From: Pelargonium cotyledonis
Taxonomy: Eukaryota > Streptophyta > Magnoliopsida > Geraniales > Geraniaceae
Reading direction: 5' to 3'
Length of the DNA stretch: 39,635 nucleotides
NCBI GenBank assembly: GCA_036897625.1
Contig: JAYMTA010000122.1
Coordinates: 1-39,635, forward strand
Below are positions 15,149 through 27,400 of this stretch, piece by piece; within the stretch, counting starts at the first letter, position 1; every line of letters begins with the position of its first letter. Position numbers and translations under genes: made by a program. Below the pieces are notes generated by a model that had not been told where the DNA came from, made no database searches, and was given only the letters and a program-made list of their open reading frames with translations.

Positions 15149-18100
15149 GCGCCTTTTTATCGCCCAACGGAACATCCAGGTCTCTTCCATGCCATCCTCT
15201 TGTTGGCTTCAGAGCTCATCGCCACCCAAGTCATGTCCAATCTTGTCCCAGAACTGTGTCCATCAGAAGGTGTGTGCAACTTATTCTAAAACTCTTATTT
15301 AGTCGTAATCTTGATTTGGTTACAATTTGCAGGAAATTTTTGTATCCATGCAATTTGATTTGTATACCATCGAGAACTATTGTATTCGCCAAAAAGGTAT
15401 GCATTAAATATGTCCGTTTTTCCCAATTTAGCACACATCAATACACTTCTCATGCCCAATGGCGGAGCTAAGGGTGGGCCGTATCAGGCAGGTGCCCACC
15501 CTATTTTGATAAATGTGTTACATGGCAGGGCTTTTCGGGCGACCACGCGGATGGTGAATCGCGAGAAGATGAGCTCATGGAAACTAAACGAGCTCTTTCC
15601 GAGGCTAAGGCCAGAGAAGAAACTATGCAGAAGGAGAGAGATAGATTACTCATAGAATTGGCTCGGTCCAAGGACAAGCAACGGGAAAATTTAGCTGCTG
15701 TAACTCATGACAAGGACTTGGCACTCACAGAGCTCGTTTCAGCAAAATCTCAGTTCCATCAGAAACTGCAAAACACCATGGATGAGAAGTCTAACTTGGA
15801 ATCCAATCTAGTCCTCGCGAGACAAGACTCCGTTGAACTCGCGGTGCAAGTTGAAAAATTAGCAGAGTTTTCTTTCAAACAAGTCACATCCCACATTCTT
15901 GAAGACGCACAGATGAGAGTTTCAGCTGCAGAAACTTCAGCTGCCGAAGCAGCTCGCAAGTTTGAGGAGCAAATAAGAAAAACCACTGAGAACACCATAT
16001 CGTCTTTCGTGGAGCAGTCGAAAGAAGCTATAGAGAAGGCTTTAGTTGTTGCAGAAAGAGCTGGGGACTATGCAACCAATGCTGTTGCAGCATTTACAGA
16101 TGTTATGAACCCGAGCGATGAGATCGCTTCTGTCCAGTCTGATAAATTCAAGTTACAAGATGTTGTTACTGATTTAGAATCTCAATTGTTGGTAACAAAA
16201 AGTGAGGTTGATAAGTTGAAAGTGGAGCTGGAAGTGGCTCGCTCCCGAGCAAATGAATCAGAACTTCGCGCAAACAATGTGAAGAAAGCATTGCTCGAGT
16301 TTCAGGCCTCGAGTGGGAAAAGGAACCAGAAGCAGAAAGATGAAATCAAGAAATTCATAGAGAAGATGAGGGAAGATGCAGAAGAGAAAAAGAAGATGGT
16401 TTCTGAGACTTTCGAGGCTGATTTGGAAAGTATCAAGATCGCCATTGAATCTGCCAAAGAAACAGCTCGTTCAAGAGACGACGCCTATGTGAGAAGATGT
16501 GAAGCATTACAGAGATCTTTGAAAGCATCCGATGCAGCTATAGATATGTGGAAACAAAGGACAGAAGTGGCAGAGTCGCTGTTACTCAAGAAAACACCAT
16601 TGTCCGAGAAAGACAGGGATAGCATCTATATGCTCAATGGCGGACGAATAGACTTGTTGACAGACGATGATTCGCTGAAATGGAAGCTTCTTAGCGATTG
16701 TCCTCGTCGGGAGATACCTCAGTGGATGGCGAGGAAGATAAGGTCTATCAATCCTAGGTTCCCACCAAGAAAAGTTGATGTATCGAAAGCATTGTCGTCT
16801 ACATATAGAACGCTTGACTTGCCAAAACCTAGTGAAGTTTGGTCAATTTCACAGCAAAAGCCGAAGGAAGGAGACATGCTTATCGAGCATGTAATTGAGA
16901 AAGAAACTATAAAGAAGAAACGGGAGGATCTTGAGCGTGCTCTTGAGCGAAAGACCATACAATGGCAGCGCACGCCGGAACAGAAAAAACTAGGTAAGTT
17001 TGCTTTGCAGTGTCCATGAAGCATGATTCCAAAAATGTGGTTGTATCTAATCAGCATTGACATGAATCTGAATGCAGAGTCAGGAACTGGAACGGGGCGC
17101 GAGATTGTGGTTAGTTATATACTTAACCCTCAAAATTTAATTTATTGTTGTTCTAGGTTATCATTCTGTCTGTCAAAAGTTACTTTTAACGTATTTAACG
17201 CGTCTCTTTCTTGAAGTTTCAAGGTTTCAATTGGGAAAGTTGGAGGAGGCAGTGGTACCTGGAGTTAGCTCCTAAAGCTGCAGATTTGTCAAACTGTGGA
17301 ATAACTTCTGTGTGGCTGCCCCCGCCAACTGAATCTGTTGCTCCTCCAGGTATTGTTTTGTTATTTTTTTAGAATTTGATTGTATCATTCAACTTTTTTT
17401 AGAGTATTGATGGACAAATGATACAAATGTGCAGGTTATATGCCCTCTGACCTTTACAACTTGAACTCAGCATATGGTACTGTGGAGGAACTTAAACATT
17501 GTATAGAGGAAATGCATTCCCATGACATTCTGGTATGCTTCATTAAGAGAGCTTTTGTGATGATCATCAACATTCTTGCACAAACATTTGACTAATCTGC
17601 TATATGTGCTTGATCTTTATATTTATAGGTCTTGGGAGATGTTGTGCTAAATCATCGATGTGCACATAAACAGGTAAGTAATGGTTTAGTAATCGACTTA
17701 AACGTACAAAACATACGTTTCTAATTCGAACAACTTATCATTCCAGAGTTCAAATGGTGTTTGGAACGTTTTTGGTGGAAAGCTTGCTTGGGGACCCGAA
17801 GCAATTGTCTGCGATGACCCGAATTTCCAGGGCCGAGGAAATCCATCCAGTGGTAATTTTTTCGCTCGTAAAAGTACAGATACGGGGAGGTGATAAAATT
17901 GGCAAATAAGAATCATTTCCTCTTCTTTTTGTATGTAGGTGATATATTCCATGCAGCACCAAATGTAGATCATTCGCAGGAATTTGTACGAAAAGACATA
18001 AAGGAGTGGCTAAATTGGCTTCGTAGTGAAATTGGTTATGATGGGTGGCGCCTTGACTTTGTTAGGTACATATTTGTGTTATTTGACATTTTTTTCTTAA

Positions 18101-19132
18101 GCTTTTTGTTGATGTTATTGACAGTTTATGTTTGTCGTTTTTTCGCAGAGGCTTCTCTGGTACTTACGTGAAAGAATATATAGAAGTTTCACATCCCGCC
18201 TTTGCCATTGGCGAATATTGGGACAGTTTAGCATACGAGAATGGTGACTTGTGTTACAATCAAGGTACACCCATTTTAAAAATGAGCTTCATGTTTCATC
18301 TGTTATCTATTATCATATTTGACTTTGATCTGCCTTGGATGATAGATGCTCATCGGCAACGGATTGTTAATTGGATCAATGCCACCGGAGGTACTTCCTC
18401 AGCATTCGATGTCACAACAAAGGCACGTATTCGACATTTTGGCTAAGTTTGATCAATAAATAATGCATGAAAATGAATGAACCTATATATCTTTGCAGGG
18501 TATTCTACATTCAGCTCTGCACAACCAGTACTGGCGGCTGATTGATCCCTTGGGAAAACCAACCGGAGTGATGGGCTGGTGGCCCTCTCGCGCCGTCACT
18601 TTTCTAGAGAATCATGACACTGGTTCAACTCAGGCAAGTACTCATCACATACAATTCTTAAGAACCGTAGAAAACCAAATCAACTAAAAGTTTTCTGTTT
18701 GTATTTGAAGGGTCATTGGCCTTTTCCGCGAGATAAGCTTACACAAGGATATGCATACATTTTAACCCATCCAGGAACAGTAAGTTTTTATGCCCAACAC
18801 ATTTCTAGCCCTTTTCGTTTCATATATATGTATGATTGTGTATATGAATTTGGGTGCAGCCGGTAGTTTTTTACGACCACCTGTATGATTTTGGCATCCG
18901 GGATGTGATAACTGAGCTAATCGAGGCTCGGAGACAGGCTGGGATACACTGCCGGAGTAGTGTGAAAATACTACATGCAAATAATGAAGGGTATGTTGCA
19001 CACATTGATCAGAGACTGGTTATGAAGATTGGGTATTTTGATTGGAATCCTTCAAAGGAGCTTCATTTAGATGGGAGCTGGGGCAAGCTCATTGACAAGG
19101 GACATGATTATCAAGTGTGGTTGAGACAATAA
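15145..19132 (+). CDS. Plastid-targeted coiled-coil/GH13 alpha-amylase fusion protein
   Basis: Predicted endo-acting alpha-1,4-glucan hydrolase. Exons: 15145-15269, 15333-15396, 15529-16993, 17078-17109, 17217-17349, 17435-17532, 17629-17673, 17747-17852, 17939-18065, 18149-18264, 18346-18422, 18499-18633, 18711-18779, 18860-19132, giving 954 aa; all phases agree. Residues 1-66 have no Asp or Glu and are rich in Ser, Arg and His, as in a chloroplast transit peptide. Residues about 80-415 are charged coiled coil, coded almost wholly by one 1465-bp exon. A linker with [13 protein letters not shown] and [13 protein letters not shown] follows. GH13 starts at about 563 (FQGFNWESW). [10 protein letters not shown], the nucleophile Asp729 in GWRLDF, the acid Glu754 in GEYWDS and Asp836 in ENHDTGSTQ are all present, and the C-terminal domain is complete. 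It lacks the paired CBM45 region of AMY3. Similar fusions occur in other plants as uncharacterised amylase-family proteins. The substrate is inferred to be plastid starch. Confidence 0.9.
18423..18498 (+). other. GC-AG intron 11 of the amylase gene
   Basis: The coding frame requires the exon to end at ACAACAAAG (18422) and resume with GGTATTCTA at 18499, as the conserved FDVTTKGIL shows. The donor is AAG|GCACGT, not GT. The only nearby GT (18427) would add four bases and break the frame. Confidence 0.85.
18634..18710 (+). other. GC-AG intron 12 of the amylase gene
   Basis: The donor is CAG|GCAAGT, the classic consensus of GC-AG introns; the acceptor is TTTGAAG|GGTCAT. The join gives the conserved HDTGSTQGHWPFP in frame. 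It directly follows the exon after the other GC-donor intron. Confidence 0.88.
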
Positions 19133-20273
19133 TTATTCACTTAAGCCCTCACCAAAGGTAATGTTTATATGCACTTTTGTGAACAACATCACTTATATAA
19201 AACACATTCAGTTCAGAGCAATAGCTGATATGTATCATTCTTCTCTTGAATGGAATATATGTAAAAGACTAGATTATTGTCATCCTTTTGGTTTTGTTGT
19301 AAACCTATGTAATTGTTCACATTTAAATAAGTAAATAAAAATAATTTTACCATCTCAAGGAGTTTTTAAAACCGGTCGACGGCTCTACATGTCTTACAAT
19401 AGACAGTCCAACGATGCACACATCATTTTTTAAGAACATAATCACACGATTTCAAATATACTATCCCGCGTCTCTTTAATTTCAACGGGAGACGCACTAG
19501 GGTGCGAGACCCAGTATCTTTATGGACCAAAAATTTCAGAACTCCTCAAAAAGACAAAACTGCCCCTATAGTTTTGGTTTTTATTTTTAAATTTTCAAAA
19601 GGCCCAAAAATTGGAACCCATCTAATTTGTACTGTACCTAACCATCTCATTTGCCAGACCCGGCGGCGGGAAAAAATATGAATAAATATACACTTTTTTT
19701 CTTCTATTTTTTTATTTTCTTCACAAAATCAGAAATCAAAATAATGGATCCAAAATTAAAAAAAGCGTCTCGAACAATAAATTGACAGGCGGCCACGCGT
19801 GTCCGTAAGCGCGTAGTATACGGATATCCCGAACCACTTTTCAACGCACATTTCCTTTTTCCTTCTCCTCATCGAACCCTACGCGCCCAGCCTCGCGTGG
19901 TTGTATCTCACATCACTACCGCTACGCACCCAGATCTCATCGAATCCGACGGTGTAGAAACAAAGGTATTCGAACACGTGAGAAGCGTCAAGAACTTGTC
20001 ATTGTCGTATCAGCTTTGGAGTACGAACCTGAAACCGAACCTGAGGCTCGGAACCGGCCTGCATATTATTGTTGTTATTTTTGTATTAATTTGAGAGAAA
20101 AAATATATAAAAAATTATTGTCACAGTGCCGATCCCTTTATCTTCGGTCCTCTGGTCTGAAAATTAAATTTTCACTTCCTCTTCTTCGTCTTGTACTGCA
20201 AACAAAAAAACAGAGCTTTTTGTTGTTACAGAACGAAAGAGAGTGAGAGAGGTAAGCCATTGGAGCTGCGTCG
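19133..20273. other. Intergenic region: amylase 3' end and promoter of the large repeat gene copy 1
   Basis: The start holds the amylase 3' UTR, with an A-rich AAATAAAAATAA-like stretch near 19330 that may be its polyadenylation signal. From about 19650 the sequence becomes more GC-rich with CG-containing motifs. A perfect G-box core CACGTG lies at 19975-19980. Short open frames here (for example about 19897-20246) look like leader sequence and match no family I know. Confidence 0.5.
19975..19980. promoter_or_regulatory. G-box (CACGTG)
   Basis: Perfect palindromic CACGTG, in the context AACACGTGAG, in the upstream region of copy 1. G-boxes bind plant bHLH and bZIP factors. A six-base match alone is weak evidence of function. 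Confidence 0.3.
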
Positions 20274-20440
20274 TTTTGGAGCTTGATGAGGACAAGGGAA
20301 CTGGAATTGGGCAGACAGGAGCTCACCGTTTTGATCGCCATGTCAAGTAGCTCGAGAACGACGTCGTAAACTCACACTCCCTGCCTGAGAGCCCTAACAT
20401 CTCTCTTGCTTAGATCACACTGGCTGCCAACTCTGAGCTC
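20274..20440 (+). promoter_or_regulatory. 5' leader segment of copy 1 conserved in copy 2
   Basis: TTTTGGAGCTTGATGAGGA at 20274, GTTTTGATCGCC ending near 20339 and the CTTAGATCACACTGGCTG stretch near 20408-20425 have clear counterparts at 31331-31478 in front of copy 2. It is non-coding in both. Splice-like AG|GTAAG occurs at 20250-20255 just upstream, so it may be leader exon or leader intron. Confidence 0.6.
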
Positions 20441-21432
20441 AGCGTTTTCTCTACTTGCTCGCGCTTTTGGGTCTCTTTTTGGTAATTTCGATTTTCTCAG
20501 CTGTTGCTTTAGTTGCTGCTAGTTTTTGTTGCTCTCTGGACTTTCTAATTTTCAGTGTAATTGGCATTGAAATGGTCGGTTTGGGGGAGTTGGGTGTTTG
20601 GTGTGGTGAATTCTGATTTTGGGTTTTTTAGAGGGTTCTTATTAATTTTTATTTTTAAACATTTAGGGTTCTTAAAAGATGTTTTTTTTCTTCTTCTTGG
20701 TTTGGCTCAGCTTTTACTAAGCTTTTTTTTATGTTTAATTCATTGAGTTCAGTATGTGAATGGGTTGGTATGCTGTTTTCAAGCTCTTCAGCACATGTTT
20801 GTATCAAACTTATGATTTTTCCCTAGTGAAAATGTTCTGTGTTCGTTTGCTTTAAATTTGTTTGGTCAGTGGTCAATTAGACTGTGAAGAGTGGTTGTGA
20901 TGGAGTTTAGCTCATGCTGGATGCTGTGTGGAAAGCCTTCAAGGAGTTGATATGAGAGATTTTTGGAATGTCCATATGGTTTGCAATGCTGGGTTGGAAT
21001 AATGATTTAATAAATAGAGCAGGAGGTTCTGCTCTTCAGTGGAAGTTTCAAGTTTGCTAAGGTGATTCGACTGTGGATACAATAAAGCATATTGTTTCCC
21101 TAGGGTTAGTGTCGAAACCGCCTTGTACATTTCATTACATGTGTTGTGTTATATGAGTTCAGAAGTATTCAATTAGCCTTTTGCGAAGCCTTTCTTTATT
21201 CCCTGGTTTAGTTTCTCTTCTTCATCTCCTCCTCTTGTTGGTGAAGTTATATATTGCTTTAATAGAGCATTCTTGTGCAGGCTAGGTTTTTGAGGGCTAA
21301 AAACACAAAACTTGGAGTACATTAGTAGATATTGTAGGATCTGAGGTGGTTTATTCCTAATGATTCCCTCCATGGGTGGAATAGTTGTAAAATAAAACAA
21401 TTTAACTGGGAGATTTTGTGGCCTATATTTCT

Positions 21433-24400
21433 ATGCCTGGTAACGAAATTGAAGACAGGTTCTGTAATTTCTTTGAGCTGAACAACTCTTCTCTGGGTCA
21501 GAATCCTTCTCTAGCTTTGGGTGGTGATTGGTCAGTGCTCAACTACAACCAGCAGGTCGGTAGGCAGGGACAGAATGGGGCACCTCTGGGTTTCTCTCTA
21601 AATAATGACAACACACAACAATCAGGTATGCTCTTCTTGATCTTTTATTTTCCATTGGTTGATCTGCTCTAAATGCTGATTGTCATAATTGCTTATGATA
21701 TTGCTCCATGTGGTAAAACAAGGATTGAACTCCTTTCCCCGGTCCTCTGTTGCAGTGCCTTTTACTGTTAAGCTGGGAAGACATTTCCCCTTTTTCTTTT
21801 TGCATCTTGATTTGGCATCAGGGCGACAAATGGAAGTGTACCAATAACGCTTTGAAAAATATCATTCTCTGTTTTGGTGTGCAGATTCAGTGAAAAGGAA
21901 TGTCAATCAGTTTCAGAAAACTTTCACGCAAGTAAATCCAAGGCCTGAGTTTTTGGGACGTTTTTCTAGAAGTGAATTGTTGAATGCGAATGGCTATGTG
22001 CATGGACGCCAAACTTTCCAGAGATGGCCAAATGTAATGGTCTGTTCAAATGAAAATACAGAAATTGGTTGGCGTAATTTAATACCAAGTGGTTTATCTA
22101 TTCTTGAATCACATCAGGGGGATGCTTCTGTGGAAAGTCCCACACTGACTACAAATTCAGAAAAATCTGAAATTGCTGAAGCTTATTCTGATATTAACTT
22201 TAACTTCCCTCGGGGGCAACAGCAGCAGCAGCTGGTGAAGGACCAACGTCTGAGTGCCTCACGACCTACTCCAATGCAGCAGTCTGGGTTTAATGATATG
22301 CAGTTACTGCAGCAGACCATAATGTTCAAGCAGCTGCAAGAAATGCAAAGACAGCAGCAGCTTCAGCAATTAGGTGAGGCGAGGCAGCATAATTCATTAA
22401 ACCAGGTCTCTGCAATTACTAAACAGGCTGCCGGGGGCCAGCTTCCACTCTTGATCAATGGAACACCTGTTCGTGATGCATCACCAATGTATATGAACTT
22501 GATGCAGCGTAGTTCATCTCCTGTAGGACAAGGAGTTCCTCACAGACAGGCTTTTCCACAGGACCAAAATCAAACTATGCGTACCATGGGTCTAGCTTCT
22601 CAGCAGCTTGATGCATCTTTACAAGGTACTCCTGTTGGTAGTACAGGAGGTAATGTAAATCAATATTCTCAAATGCAAGGGATGTATTGTGACACAGTTA
22701 ACTTGTTGAATAAGGCTAGTGGTAACCAGGCCCAGAAACCTATTATGCAATCTACATTTGGTAATCCCTATCCAGGAGATCACGGTACTTTTTATTCGGA
22801 CAATGTTTGCATGCCCCCAGGAGCTTTTGTTTCCAAACAGGGGTTTCCAATGAAAAATGCTTTTGGGCAACTTTCTCCTCAACATGGTAATTTTCGGCAA
22901 ACAAATGTTTCATTACCGGATTTTAATGGTAAGCTTGAGCAGGCTGGTAACCTTGAAACCATGCATCACAAAACTACACAGCTTGGTCCTTCTCAGGGTT
23001 TAGTTCCCCTAGATCCATTGGAACAGAAAATTTTATTTAATATGGATGACAACAGTTGGGAAACTAGTTTTGGCAGAAGCATAGATACGAGTGCTGGAGG
23101 CTTCGGGAGTGCATTGGAACAGTCAGATTTTTCAAATGCGCTTCAGAGTGGGAGCTGGAGTGCTCTTATGCAGTCTGCTGTAGCAGAAGCTTCTAGTAGT
23201 GATACTGGAGTTCAGGAGGAGTGGAGTGGCTTGACTTTTCAGAATACAGAACTTTCATCTGATAATCAACCATCCAAGTTTCTGGATGAAGAGAGGCAAC
23301 AAACAGGTTGGGCCAACACCAGCTTTCAGAGTGCATCCTCACATTCAAAACCATTTCCCCTGTTCAATGATTCCAGTATGAGCCCTAGCTTCCCTGGTTA
23401 CCAACAGTCAGGCTTCCAAAGCTCAAATGAACACACAGAGGGTCTGCGCCAATATGATTCTCACAAGTCCTTTCAGAAGTCCCACAGAAATGCTGGTGAG
23501 AGGTCAGATAGTAACCCACAACAAATGTCATCCAATCAGACGAGTCAGCAGATTCAACCACTAACACGATCGGAAAATACATGGGGTGTTCAAAATTATA
23601 AGCACCCTGATAGTGATCTGCATCAGCAAAGGATGGCCTCACCCAACAATGTTAGTCAACTGTGCCATGAACAGAAAGGTAAGTATTTTAGCCCTTGTTA
23701 CCAAGTAGAATAGTTTGTATCTGTACTATCTCTAATGTGAACATTGTGGGAACTTGTTCTACAGGTGATAATAGAGCCATGGATAAGGGGAGGGACTCTG
23801 TTGGTTATCCTTGGACTGGACATGTGAAGGAACTAAATTCTCGCACAGATTATTCGAAGAAAGAAGATTCACAAGTTAATCACTTGGCATCTGTACCAAA
23901 TCTAGGTAGTAGTAAGGCTACAGATAAGCCTCATGCACTGAAACATGCTGACTCTTCTATTAGCTACAATGAAAATGAGAGTGGCGGAAAAACACAGAAT
24001 CTTCTAAGTAGTAGCAATCAGACAATTAACAACACATACGAAGGAGCGGGTCCTGCACATGAGAATTTTAGTAACAGCTATAACTCCAAAGGATTTAGTG
24101 GTTCCAAGCAAGGACATGTTGGGCAGTTAAATATTATTGGTAATATGTCTAAAGATGGCATGAACTTGAACCAGGTGAATCCCTGATCTCAGTGAGGATT
24201 TTCTTTAAATTGTTATTTAAAAGGAAAGTTATTTGTTAACTAGTAATTTCTGTTAATACAGGGGCGCATACCTGATTTTCATGGGAACTCAAAAGCATCA
24301 CAGGAGGTAGTTTCAGGAAGTGATCTTAGATCTAATACATCTACTTCATTTGGTCGAACAGTTGGGTTTCATGGTCAGAATGTTGCTCCTCAAACAAGGT

Positions 24401-27400
24401 ATTCTGTTTATGAGATGCTGATTATTGGAATTTTGGAATATATATTCAAGACTGTAGGGGAATAATATAAATTCAAATCACACAGATAAACAAAACAATT
24501 AAATTAAATAGAAAATAGCACGCGTGCAAGATTTGTGGTTTGGCAAGATTACCAACAAATTCCAGATAGTACAAGATGCTAAGAGCAAATTGTTATGCAT
24601 TCTGGCTGTTATCTAATTGCTTTCCCTTAAAGATGTTTACTATTATAGTTCATTTCTTATGTGCAAACTATATGAGCCTTATTTATTCTATAATTACTCT
24701 ATGCTATTACTATTTTAACAAATTTGTTTATAGTTTTGTAACTATATATGAGTCTGAATATGTTTGTATATTACTTCTTTGGGGAGCATTTGTTATATGA
24801 TCTCATAATTTCTTTTCAACTGAATCATGGCAGTCAGCATATGCTTGAGCTTCTTCACAAGGTTGACCGATCAAGGGAAAATAGCCCTTCGGCTCATTTC
24901 GGCTCCACTGACCATAGTTCTCTGTCTGAGGTTCCCAAGGCCGATGCTCATGATTCATACATTGCTCAGTTGTTCAATCAATCTTCTGCTTCTCAAGGTT
25001 TTGGTTTGAAGTTAGCTCCTCCATCTCAACGACTTCCAAACTCTAGTCGTTTTCTCCCACCTCAGGATTCTCCACAGATGGTCAGTAATCTAAATCCCAG
25101 ACAAGTCAACCCTGGGTTTGGTGTAAAAAATCCAGGCTGGTTGGATTCTTCATCGCCTGTTCAGTCATTGCCTTCTAATGAGTTCTCTCCGAGAGAACGT
25201 TGGGATGAGAAATCCAAAAGTTGTGGACAAACAAATGTCTCCTCGTACTTGAATATTCAGGGAACCTCTGACGCAGCATTGACATCTGGTTTATCACAAC
25301 CCATGCCAAATACACCTTTAGACGGTGAATCCTCACAGGAAACAATGACTGGCACTTCTAGTAGATTTCCGCAACAGGTCCCCACTAAACCTTTTGCTCA
25401 ACCATTTCCAGTTCTGGAGAATGCGCCTCTCTCTCAGCCTCCTGCTTTGTCAGGCATGTCACAAAAGGATGGAACAGGAAGAATTCATCAGAATGCATGG
25501 AAAAATGTACCAACCTCTCGACTTTCGTCTGCTCCCCCGTCCATAGAACCACCAAAGAATATCACGGAGACCACTTCATTGGCTTTACAAGGGTTAAATG
25601 CTCAGAATTCCCAGAAAGGTAGAACACTGTCATCAGACTTGGGTGCATGCTCTATGAATTTGCAAGGTTCAGAATATGGGGAGGAGGAGCAACCAGGAAA
25701 ACAAAGGTCAAAGCAAGATATATCATCCGAAGTACTTGATACTTTGCAGAGTGGTGGTCCATCTGAAGGTCAAGAGTCTGTTGAGAAGCATGTCCTGTCT
25801 CATTCTAACCAGCAGGACCGCGATAGAGTATTGCATGTTGGCAACCATGCCTCTGAAAGAAATCTTGAATCTTTTGGCCGTTCTTTGAAAGCCTCTGAGA
25901 CCTTTCGTCATAATTACAATCTACAGCACCAGATGCAGGCAATGAAGACTGCGGTTGATTCTGATCCAAGTAAGAGGGCTGTGAAGAGATATAATGAATC
26001 TGATAGTGTTATAAATGTTCATCAGACAAGTGGTCAAACAGGACAGCAGTCCATATATGAACATAATTCAAGGTTTAGAAACCAAACATATAATGGGATG
26101 AGTTCATTGAATTCATCACTGCTCAACTCTTTCCCATCTGGGGACCCCAAAATGATAGCTTTGTTGACAAATGCAACAAAGGAATTAGGTGGAAAAGCTT
26201 TGTCACAAGCTGCTCTCCAAACTTCTCAGGGGGTTGGCACATTAAATGAAAACGATTCTCAGAATCAATTATATAATCATACTGAAAATTCCCAAGTTAA
26301 TTTGCGTATGGCTCCGATGTGGTTTGAACAATATGGTAGTGTCAGAAATGGGCAGCTGCTGCCATTGTATGATGCAAGGCTTGCGAAAACTGCCATGGAG
26401 CAGTTCACTCCTGGAAAGTCATCTCAAAATTTGCCTGTACATACTTCTGTGGATCAAATAAGTTCTGCTGTTCCAAGGCAGGTTGGAAGCATTTCGCCAA
26501 GTACACCAGCCAGCTTGGGGGTAACTCAGAACTTTTCTGCTCCTCGTGTGTTGCTTTCAGATCTTGCGGAGCAAAGTAGGAATATTATAAGAGCAAAGAA
26601 GCGCAAAACTATAAGATCTGAACGCATACCATGGCACAGAGAAGTGAACCAAGGTTCCCAGAGACTTCAAGATATCAGGTATTTAGCGTTATAACTAAAC
26701 TTGTGTGTTTAAGTATTGAGGTATAATGAAATTACAGTTACATATAAGTTTCTTCCAAATTTCACCATCTTTCTGGCGCTAAAGATTTATTTCTATTTTA
26801 TGTCGGTCGTGAATGCCAGGGTAGCTTTTTGGTTATCTTTATTATAGCTTCGTTCAGTTTGCATTTTTTTTTCTTCCTTTTTGGGTCATCTGTTCCTTTT
26901 ATTATCTCTTTCACAATTGATGTTTGTTTGTCAATGCAGCACGGCAGAACAAGACTGGGCATTCGCCACAAATCGCCTTATTGGGAAGGTGCACTCATTT
27001 TTTAATAAGTGGATCATTTTACAATATAACATGGGTCTTTTTCTTAAATAATAATTATGAGACCCAACAGTAATTTTGAATAGCTTACCTAATAACAGGT
27101 TCAAGATGGGTTTGAATTGATTGGAGAAGGGCAGCCAATGTATCATCGATCAAAGAGAAGGCTGATCTTTACAACACAGCTTATGCAGCAACTACTTAGA
27201 CCTGCATCAACATCCATTCTATTGGGAGATGCTAGTTCACATTATGATAGTGTGGTGTACATTATTGCTAAATTGGCTTTAGGTGATGCATGCAGTTTGG
27301 CCTATGGCTCAAAAAGTGATTTGCATGCTGCAGAAGGCAACGGTGACATGTAAGTGTGTTGGTGTATTGGACTTATTATGCATGATTTTCTTTTCCCTTA

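Noticed and set aside
15145-19132. Identification of the amylase as AMY3
   Set aside because: The N-terminal half is charged coiled coil without the tryptophan-containing paired CBM45 modules that define AMY3.
21418-21432. Earlier start for copy 1 giving an extra MAYIS at the N terminus
   Set aside because: The first codon there is GTG; the first ATG in frame is 21433 and gives the MPGNE start typical of the family.
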